Source: Cyanothece sp. SIO2G6
GTDB lineage: Bacteria > Cyanobacteriota > Cyanobacteriia > CAKZMO01
Reading direction: 5' to 3'
Length of the DNA stretch: 35,065 nucleotides
Assembly (NCBI GenBank): GCA_010672345.1
Contig: JAAHGY010000011.1
Coordinates: 1 to 35,065, forward strand
Each line of letters starts with the position of its first letter. The first letter of the stretch is position 1. A program made the position numbers and the translations under genes. Below, piece by piece: positions 19,301 through 25,322 of this stretch. The notes under the pieces are model-generated. The model was not told where the DNA came from and did not search any database. It saw only the letters and a list, made by a program, of their open reading frames with translations.

Positions 19301-19794
19301 ATGCCGAAGGGCAATTAATAGTGGAAATTTTGGGCATTCAGCTCAAGTGCTTTAAGCCGGAAAGCTTCCAGAAGCTGAATGCTGCTTCTCAATCTCACCC
19401 TCGACCATCTACTGATTGCGCTGAAAGATCTAAATCCACTATCTCTAGCACTCAGGTAGAGACTGTCACCGCTGAGAAGCAACAAGCCATGCTAGAGACC
19501 TATTTGGTGGAGGCGATCGCAAACTCCCTCAAAATCAGTTCCGACCAAATTCAACCTCAACAGTCCCTAGCGACCGTTTTGGATTCCCTTATGGCGATGG
19601 AAATCAAAAGTCAAATCACCCGAGACTTTCAGATTAATGTAGCCATGGAAAACTTTTTGGGGGAAAACACAATTACCACCCTTGCCACGCGCTTAAGCGA
19701 ACGCTTAACCATTGCGTCCCTGAATTTATCCAGCACAGAAACAAATGACTCAGCTATAGAAACCGCAGAAAATACAACAGAAATCATCCTATGA
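16360..19794 (+). CDS. Type I PKS, KS-(AT absent)-DH-like-ACP
   Basis: ATG 16360 (MTQTQSANPSQLSALQRAALALAEMRTRL...). KS: DTACSSS, ETHGTGTPLGDP, NVGHLEAGAG; KS-AT linker joins the post-AT linker (IPLPTYVFQRQRHW) through a GGGKN repeat; DH-like HPLLGQKL ... VPDHQLGQLPVL ... GGIDAALQL; ACP: VLDSLMAMEIK. Confidence 0.88.
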   Translation: MTQTQSANPSQLSALQRAALALAEMRTRLDALEAQQTEPIAIVGMGCRFPGGSDDPQSFWDFLREGHDGVRDIPADRWPIDQYYDADPEACGKMSTRRGGFLHQVDQFDANFFDISPREAASLDPQQRLLLELSWEALEQAAIAPDRLRGTQAGVFIGISFAEYLQLLMAAEHNHPGDNNIDNIDVYTATGNALSVAAGRLAYSLGLQGPTLAVDTACSSSLVSVHLACQSLRLQECDLALAGGVYLMLFPYSTIAMTKLKALSGEGRCKAFDAAADGYVRSEGGGVVVLKRLSDAIAARDPILAVIRGSAVNQDGRSSALTVPNGLAQEAVIRAALANAKVEAKQISYVETHGTGTPLGDPVEIRALNSVFGGETRSPLQIGSVKTNVGHLEAGAGITSLIKVVQMLRHQEIPPHLNFQQLNPHIAEINPKIEIPTTLTPWQGMDENGNRNGNGHRFAGVSSFGFSGTNAHTILEEFVPEAVLSPELGSAEPAVTAQLFTLSAKTETALKALAHRWTTHLQQHADVRLVDVCFTANVGRSDFEHRLAIVAESMSDLCQALKVFATGEFGAGKNGGGKNGGGKNGGGKAVLLSSSETLDATVQPQGDPTSAHWLKLAQRYIQGETIDWQQVDWPDDARRIPLPTYVFQRQRHWLDIAVPFAPHAVAPSVNHHQDCAHPLLGQKLSSPLSTVQFQSQWSLNELPLVPDHQLGQLPVLNLVLYLEPVIAAFRDYRSQAHPNSAQVSGNLPNRVLQFSQVDIFQALAFPDQNSITVQLTLEETGSDRTSFQWFSYQPGSGDTGEWKRHMGGMLALEPTSSETIPIQVNPLELSEQYHHALSAQEFYQQVDAKGAQLGPQCQLLTQVWRRNGAALGKITCPSGAVYLDRVYVLPMGGIDAALQLIFATLPIDFAQGYVLVGCERFNVYDYPAIPTHQPINNSAHSRDYWGQASLTSDISAFTASESQAQGVSQPPMLSAEIRLFNAEGQLIVEILGIQLKCFKPESFQKLNAASQSHPRPSTDCAERSKSTISSTQVETVTAEKQQAMLETYLVEAIANSLKISSDQIQPQQSLATVLDSLMAMEIKSQITRDFQINVAMENFLGENTITTLATRLSERLTIASLNLSSTETNDSAIETAENTTEIIL
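18073..18123 (+). repeat. In-frame 15-bp tandem repeat x3.4 (GKNGG)
   Basis: GGCAAAAACGGTGGA x3 plus GGCAAA. Confidence 0.95.
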
Positions 19795-19800
19795 CACTCG

Positions 19801-19872
19801 AATAGGGTTTCGTTTTAAGGCGAAACGAAGAGCGGTCGTGTGGGCGCACGACCCGCCTAAAGTTAATACCCC
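19801..19872. repeat. Third copy of dispersed palindromic element, internally deleted
   Basis: AATAGGGTTTCGTTTTAAGGCGAAACGAAGAGCGGTCGTGTGGGCG-CACGACCCGCCTAAAGTTAATACC; relative to the 4641 copy it lacks CTTCGCGCCCACA (13 nt) from the hairpin. Confidence 0.85.
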
Positions 19873-19885
19873 TTGCATACTACTT

Positions 19886-19977
19886 AGGGACCTGCCAATA
19901 AAAAAGATACCGGAGGAGAGTGGCGACGGGTGCGGCCTGTTGCCACTCTCTTGGTGCTTATTGTCTAGCAAGTCCCT
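19886..19977. repeat. MITE-like structured element
   Basis: Ends AGGGACCTGCCAATAA / TTATTGTCTAGCAAGTCCCT form imperfect inverted repeats; inner perfect stem GAGAGTGGC (19916-19924) / GCCACTCTC (19942-19950). Confidence 0.6.
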
Positions 19978-19988
19978 GACTTTACTTT

Positions 19989-20156
19989 TATAGCGACGGC
20001 CACATTAGACCTGTTCGAAAATTAGAGTAGAGTGCCCGCGCAGCGGGCACTCTACTCTAATTTTCGGACGAATCTATTGGTTAGGACGTTTTTGTGGGGG
20101 CACGAAATGCGCCCACAAAAACGTCCCTGTCTTAGCTACAGTGTCTACGGCTATAA
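19989..20156. repeat. MITE-like palindromic element, copy A (carries a nested insertion)
   Basis: TATAGCGACGGCCACATT...GGTTAGGACGTTTTTGTGGG...CCCACAAAAACGTCC...GTGTCTACGGCTATA; matches 29445-29539 apart from the ~72-bp insert. Confidence 0.8.
20006..20077. repeat. Nested palindromic insertion with perfect 24-bp stem
   Basis: CGAAAATTAGAGTAGAGTGCCCGC (20016-20039) -GCA- GCGGGCACTCTACTCTAATTTTCG (20043-20066); insert bounded by TAGA...TCTA. Confidence 0.85.
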
Positions 20157-20299
20157 AGGACTGCGGTTGCGGGTAAGACAGCAATAAGAAGCTGAAAGAC
20201 ATGCAATTTGCGTGAGCGACCCCCCTCAATGGCGGAGTTCACTTACCAAGCTATGCAAATTAAAATAGCTTTAGCTGGGCGTTGCTGATAAACGGGATG

Positions 20300-20403
20300 A
20301 TTCCAGTCGGGTCCATCCCCCTGTGGTGGCCCATTCCGGTCGGGGCTATCCCTCCGTGGTGGCCCCGGTACAAGAGGGTCGGCACGGGGGCACGACCCGT
20401 ACC
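20300..20403. repeat. 33-bp tandem pair plus hairpin upstream of STAND gene
   Basis: ATTCCAGTCGGGTCCATCCCCCTGTGGTGGCCC / ATTCCGGTCGGGGCTATCCCTCCGTGGTGGCCC (20300-20332, 20333-20365), then GGTAC...GGGTCG...CGACCC.GTACC hairpin. Confidence 0.8.
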
Positions 20404-20468
20404 AATTTCATCCCCTAATGCAGCAATGCCCCTAATGTTGCTGCCATTCAAATAGGATGGGTGTGAGC

Positions 20469-23400
20469 ATGACCGCAGACGAACCCCTTATAATCCTGGA
20501 AAACTGTGGATTGGATCGCCTGAGTACCGTGCAGGTGGCGGTCATTCAGGGCACTTGGGTTGGTTTGACCTACGATCGCATGGCGCAGCAGACTGGCTAT
20601 GATCCCGATTATCTCAAGTATGTGGGCAGTAAGCTGTGGCAAGAACTGTCGAAGCAATTGGGGCAATCGGTGAGCAAATCTAATCTCCGAGCAGTGCTTC
20701 AACAATTGCAACGGCGGTCACTGTTCTCTGCCAAGTTTAGCGATGGTCTAACCGATGAGATAGTCTGTGACTGGGGCAATGCGCCCGTCTTGGCACAGGT
20801 GTATGGTCGGCAGCAGGAGATGGCTCAACTACGACAATGGTGTGTTGAGGATCGGTGCCGTTTGGTAATGCTGCAAGGACAGGGAGGGATTGGCAAGACG
20901 ACGTTGGCGCGTTTCCTAACCCAGCAGATGGCGGGACATGCGGCAGGGTTGAGAAATGATCGGTTTGAACGGGTGGTGTGGCGATCGCTCCGATCAGCCC
21001 CCAATCCATCTGAACTACTCAAAACACTCGTAATAGCGCTGACCCCCACAGAAAGGGCGATCGCCACCGACCTAAGCGATTGGCGATCCTTACTGTTGCA
21101 CCAACTCAAACAGCAGCGGTGTTTTGTGGTGTTGGATAACACCGAGTCTTTACTAGAGTCTCAGTCTTTGACAGGGGATTATCTCCCAGGTTACGAGGCA
21201 TATCGAGAACTGTTTGAGCAGGTTGGAGAGGAGTCCCACCAGAGTTGTGTGGTGCTGACAGGACGGGAGCTGCCTGCCCATTTTGCCGCGTTGCAAACCC
21301 GCCAACCCCGGGTACGGATTTATCCCGTGGGAGCGCTGCAACCAGAGGCATGTCGGGCAATGGTGCGAGATACGGGAGTGGTGTGTGGGGATGAACAGGG
21401 GGATGCATTGGGCGATCGCTATGGGGGTAATCCCCTCGCGCTGAAATTGGTAGCGACGACCATCCGTGATCTGTTTGATGGGCAAGTGGCCCCCTTTTTA
21501 GTGGCGGGAACACCGTTGTTGGGAGGAGTGCGACAAATTTTGGATCAGCAGTTTGCTCGGTTGCTCCCCTTGGAGCGACAGGTGATGTCCTGGCTAGCCG
21601 TTCACCGGGAACCGCTGGCGATACTGGATCTCCAACGCAGCTTTCTGCACCCGCCCGAACTGGCGTTGCTGGTTGAAGCCTTGGACTCGCTATGGCGGCG
21701 ATGTCTGATTGAAAAAGTCGGCCCTGGCAAAGCTAGAACTAGCAGAGTCAGTCCGGGCAAAGTCGGTCCGGGCAAAGTCGGTCCGGGCAAAGGTGGTTCG
21801 GGCAAAGTCGGTCCGGGCAAAGGTGGTCCGGGCAAAGGTGGTCCGGGCAAAGTCGGTTCGGTGCCTAATGAGTCTCCCCGCTTTACCCAGCAGCCCGTGA
21901 TTATGGAATATGTAACGCGACGACTGATTGATGAAGCAGTGGACAATTTGATCTATTTGGAGCCACTTGAATCCCCTTCCCAGGGAGCCAAATTTGGGAT
22001 GGGAGCCTTCCCACAAAGCATGGCGTTGCATCGCTATAGCTTACTGACTCCCGCAGCGCCCGATCACATTTGCAAGACCCAAAAACGCTTGATCCTCCAG
22101 CCAGTTCTAGCCCAGTTATTACAGCACTGGGGCAGTCGGCAAGCTATCGATCAGGGCTTGCGCCAGTGGGTACGGTGCTGTCAAGTGAGTTGGGGAAATG
22201 CGCCCAGTTATGGAGCAGGAAATGGGCTAAACCTGTTGCTTGCCCTGAACGGCACGGTGGACAATCTGGAGGGTGCGGAGGTGGCTCTCTGGCGAATTGA
22301 TGGGCGGGGGCATAGTTTGCGGCGGTCCAACTTCACGAGGGCACATTTTAAGGAGGCGTTGTTTACGGAAACTTTTGGTTCGGTGTTAGGCGTTGCAATT
22401 GACCCGACTGGGGAGTGGTTGGCAAGTGGAGATACCAATGGAGAAATCCGTATTTGGCAAATTAGCACCGGGCAACTACATCAGACAGTGGCAGGGCATG
22501 CCAGTTGGGTGCGATCGCTCACCTTCCATCCCACAGCGCCCTACCTCATCAGTGCCAGCAATGACCACACCCTCAAGGTCTGGGATTGGGCAACAGGGCA
22601 ATGTTTACACACCCTCACAGGTCATCGTCATTGGGTGCGACATCTGGCAATGGCTCCAGTTGCGATATCCGGTAGTCCCATATTGGCTTCGGCAGATGCG
22701 GCAGGGGTGATCTATTGGTGGAATCGTGAAACCTGGGATGCGATCGGGCATTTTGCGGCTCACGAGCAGGCCGTGAGGGCGATCGCATTTCTTCCCAACG
22801 GGTGTCTGCTCAGTGGCAGTGAAGACAGCACAATCAAGCTCTGGAACCTGGAAACGGGGCAGTGTCTCCGCACGTTCACAGGCCATACCGCAGCAGTCTA
22901 CTCGCTACAAGTAACGGAGTCTGGTGAGACCGTTATCAGCGGTAGTGCCGATGGTGAAATTCGCCTGTGGAATACTGCGACAGGCCAGTGTCAGGATAGA
23001 CTAACGGGGCATCAAGATGCGGTGTGGTCTCTGAGTTTGAGCGCCGATGGTGAGATCCTCGCCAGTGCCAGTGGCGACAGCACAATTCGGCTGTGGCACT
23101 GGCAGACGGGAGACTGTGTGTGGATGTTACCGGGACATCAACATTGGGTATTGTCGGTGGCGTTTGTGCCCCAGCCCCAGGGGGGATTTTCGGGAGCCAC
23201 ACTGGTGAGTGGTAGCTCTGACCAAACGGTGCGCCTATGGGATGTCAGTACGGGGAATCCATTGCGGATTTTGCAGGGCTATACCAACGGCATTTTTGCT
23301 CTAACTGTGGATCAGCAGTGCGGCCTTTTGGTCAGTGGCAGTCAGGATGGACAGGTAAATTGGTGGGATACGCAATGGGATGCGCCAACTCAGCAGTGCC

Positions 23401-24338
23401 TTGCATCGACGCAAGCCCATGATGCTCAAATCTGGTGTGTGGCCCTGAGTCCCGATGGGCGATGGTGGGCCAGTGCGGGGATGGAACCAATGATTCATCT
23501 GTGGCGACGAGATACGGGAGAGCGCCATACTCAGTTGGATACCGGAAACTATTGGGTGCGATCGCTCACCTTTAGCCCCGATAGCCGCTGGCTCGTCAGT
23601 GCTGGAACCACCAATGATCTTCTGCTGTGGGATCTAAAAACGCTGAGTCGAAGACAAATTTCCAGGGAAAACGTGACGCAAACCCTCACAGGTCACACTG
23701 ATTTGACCTGGGCGGCCATCTTTAGTCCCGATGGATACTGGTTAGCGTCTTGTAGCAATGACGCGACTGTGAGGTTGTGGGATTGGCAAGCGGGAGTCTG
23801 CCATCATATCCTCCAAGGCCATCGGGGGCCAGTGGAAAGCATCGTCTTGAGTCCCAGCGGCGATTGGCTGGCTAGTGCGGGTGGAGATGGTGTAATTCGG
23901 CTGTGGACGGTGCCGTCTGGTGGCGCGATGGCGCAACGCCACTCCGAAAGCAGTATTGCCCAACTTCATGGACACACCGATCAGATTGGCAGACTGGCAG
24001 TGAGTGCCGATGGACGATGGTTAGCCAGCAGCAGCAATGACCAAACGGTGAGGATTTGGGACGTTCAAACCGGGCAGTGTATTCAGGTGTTGGAGCAGCC
24101 CGGACGGTTGATGTATGCGATCGCCTTCTTACCCAATCCCCACACCCATCTCCTCGCCACTGGAGATCGAGACGGTCAAATCGGTATCTGGGATTGCGCC
24201 ACCGGAAAATGTCTCACCACCTGGATGTTGCCCCGTCCCTACGAAGGTCTGGATATCACCAATGCGACGGGCCTTACTCCGGCTCAGCAAGCATCGTTGC
24301 GACAGTTGGGGGCGATCGGGGACTTGCCTTCACCCTAA
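20469..24338 (+). CDS. STAND NTPase: N-terminal HTH (vMAP-type), NB-ARC, about 14 WD40 repeats
   Basis: N-term LSTVQVAVIQGTWVGLTYDRMAQQTGYDPDYLKYVGSKLWQELSKQLG; Walker A GQGGIGKTTLAR, Walker B CFVVLDN, GNPLALKLV; 14 blades counted by terminal (R/K/Y)xW motifs. Upstream in-frame ATG at 20457 also possible. Confidence 0.92.
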   Translation: MTADEPLIILENCGLDRLSTVQVAVIQGTWVGLTYDRMAQQTGYDPDYLKYVGSKLWQELSKQLGQSVSKSNLRAVLQQLQRRSLFSAKFSDGLTDEIVCDWGNAPVLAQVYGRQQEMAQLRQWCVEDRCRLVMLQGQGGIGKTTLARFLTQQMAGHAAGLRNDRFERVVWRSLRSAPNPSELLKTLVIALTPTERAIATDLSDWRSLLLHQLKQQRCFVVLDNTESLLESQSLTGDYLPGYEAYRELFEQVGEESHQSCVVLTGRELPAHFAALQTRQPRVRIYPVGALQPEACRAMVRDTGVVCGDEQGDALGDRYGGNPLALKLVATTIRDLFDGQVAPFLVAGTPLLGGVRQILDQQFARLLPLERQVMSWLAVHREPLAILDLQRSFLHPPELALLVEALDSLWRRCLIEKVGPGKARTSRVSPGKVGPGKVGPGKGGSGKVGPGKGGPGKGGPGKVGSVPNESPRFTQQPVIMEYVTRRLIDEAVDNLIYLEPLESPSQGAKFGMGAFPQSMALHRYSLLTPAAPDHICKTQKRLILQPVLAQLLQHWGSRQAIDQGLRQWVRCCQVSWGNAPSYGAGNGLNLLLALNGTVDNLEGAEVALWRIDGRGHSLRRSNFTRAHFKEALFTETFGSVLGVAIDPTGEWLASGDTNGEIRIWQISTGQLHQTVAGHASWVRSLTFHPTAPYLISASNDHTLKVWDWATGQCLHTLTGHRHWVRHLAMAPVAISGSPILASADAAGVIYWWNRETWDAIGHFAAHEQAVRAIAFLPNGCLLSGSEDSTIKLWNLETGQCLRTFTGHTAAVYSLQVTESGETVISGSADGEIRLWNTATGQCQDRLTGHQDAVWSLSLSADGEILASASGDSTIRLWHWQTGDCVWMLPGHQHWVLSVAFVPQPQGGFSGATLVSGSSDQTVRLWDVSTGNPLRILQGYTNGIFALTVDQQCGLLVSGSQDGQVNWWDTQWDAPTQQCLASTQAHDAQIWCVALSPDGRWWASAGMEPMIHLWRRDTGERHTQLDTGNYWVRSLTFSPDSRWLVSAGTTNDLLLWDLKTLSRRQISRENVTQTLTGHTDLTWAAIFSPDGYWLASCSNDATVRLWDWQAGVCHHILQGHRGPVESIVLSPSGDWLASAGGDGVIRLWTVPSGGAMAQRHSESSIAQLHGHTDQIGRLAVSADGRWLASSSNDQTVRIWDVQTGQCIQVLEQPGRLMYAIAFLPNPHTHLLATGDRDGQIGIWDCATGKCLTTWMLPRPYEGLDITNATGLTPAQQASLRQLGAIGDLPSP
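21751..21855 (+). repeat. In-frame 15-bp tandem repeat x7 (VGPGK/GGPGK)
   Basis: GTCCGGGCAAAGTCG and variants, 7 contiguous units. Confidence 0.95.
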
Positions 24339-24342
24339 AAAA

Positions 24343-24395
24343 GATCACTTTTTCTCACCGACATAACCGTGGTGCTCTGATTACCATAAGGTAGT
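24343..24395 (+). promoter_or_regulatory. Conserved upstream element, copy 1
   Basis: GATCACTTTTTCTCACCGACAT (22 nt) identical to 27156-27177, followed by shared GTGCT...ACCATNAGGT. Confidence 0.6.
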
Positions 24396-24417
24396 CGATT
24401 AACGAGTTAATCCAGGA

Positions 24418-25296
24418 ATGCCGATCCTTTTCCAGCCGCAGGATACATGGGTGATGACGCGATTATCAAGAGCGTATCCCCTTTGCTTGAGTCAAATCGG
24501 AAATGAATGGTCGGGATATTACACTGATGTGAATAACACCAGTCAGTTTTCCGGCACTATCGTCAGCGGTCGGGGGATTACCCTGGTTAATTTCCTGCAA
24601 ACCACGACCAGCAACGATTATTACGCGGTTCATGCGGGAAAACTGGTACGTTCCCACACCATCAAAGGGCACTGGTACGACACCGCAGGTAATTCGGGCG
24701 CGTTCACCCTGGAACGTGATCCGATTCTGGCTCAATCCGATCTGACTCAATCCAATCTGACTCAATCCATAGATAATGCTAGGGAACGGGCGATCGCCTC
24801 CCACTTCCCCATCAGCGTTGATCCTACGACTCCAGTCCCACCAACCGCAGGTGTAATCACAGTCGATGACGCAAACCAAAATGGACGTACAGCGTTTGAC
24901 TGTCCTAGTTCAACTTCTGATATTTCCGGTAGCGAGATTTTTGGCATTGTGGAAGGTACGGTGCAGGAGCCAAGGGTTACTTATTTGGAGCGATCGCGCC
25001 CCGCTACTCCTGAATTACTCGTCGCTGCCAATCCGGTGGAACCCACGGAAATTTTTCGCTTCGTCGGTTCCTGCTTGGAAACAGGTTGTCAACAGTTCGA
25101 CAATGGGCAGTGTCAGTTAGCCAAACGCATTGTCCAAGGGTTGCCTGTGGTTACACAAACGTTGCCCTCCTGTGTAATTCGTCACCGCTGTCGTTGGTGG
25201 CACCAGGAAGGAGAAGCCGCCTGTCGCCGCTGTCTCCAGATTGCTCGCACCCACTACGCCCCGTCCGCCATCCTACGGCGATCGCTTACGGATTAA
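24418..25296 (+). CDS. Hypothetical protein: small unassigned domain shared with next gene, plus Cys-rich C-terminus
   Basis: WSGYYTDVNNTSQFSGTIV...NDYYAVHAGKLV...IKGHWYDTAGNSGAFTLE; C-term CLETGCQQFDNGQC...LPSCVIRHRCRWWHQEGEAACRRCLQIA. Confidence 0.75.
   Translation: MPILFQPQDTWVMTRLSRAYPLCLSQIGNEWSGYYTDVNNTSQFSGTIVSGRGITLVNFLQTTTSNDYYAVHAGKLVRSHTIKGHWYDTAGNSGAFTLERDPILAQSDLTQSNLTQSIDNARERAIASHFPISVDPTTPVPPTAGVITVDDANQNGRTAFDCPSSTSDISGSEIFGIVEGTVQEPRVTYLERSRPATPELLVAANPVEPTEIFRFVGSCLETGCQQFDNGQCQLAKRIVQGLPVVTQTLPSCVIRHRCRWWHQEGEAACRRCLQIARTHYAPSAILRRSLTD
24724..24768 (+). repeat. In-frame 15-bp tandem repeat x3 (LTQSN/D)
   Basis: ATTCTGGCTCAATCC / GATCTGACTCAATCC / AATCTGACTCAATCC. Confidence 0.85.
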
Positions 25297-25322
25297 TTAT
25301 TTCATAACCGCGAGGCATAACG

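Noticed and set aside
20300-20365. 33-bp tandem units as a CRISPR array
   Set aside because: Only two adjacent units with no spacers; no cas genes.
21602-22031. Minus-strand ORFs rich in FARTDFARTTFART / LPGPTLPGP
   Set aside because: Antisense readings of the 15-bp repeat inside the STAND gene; low-complexity artefacts.
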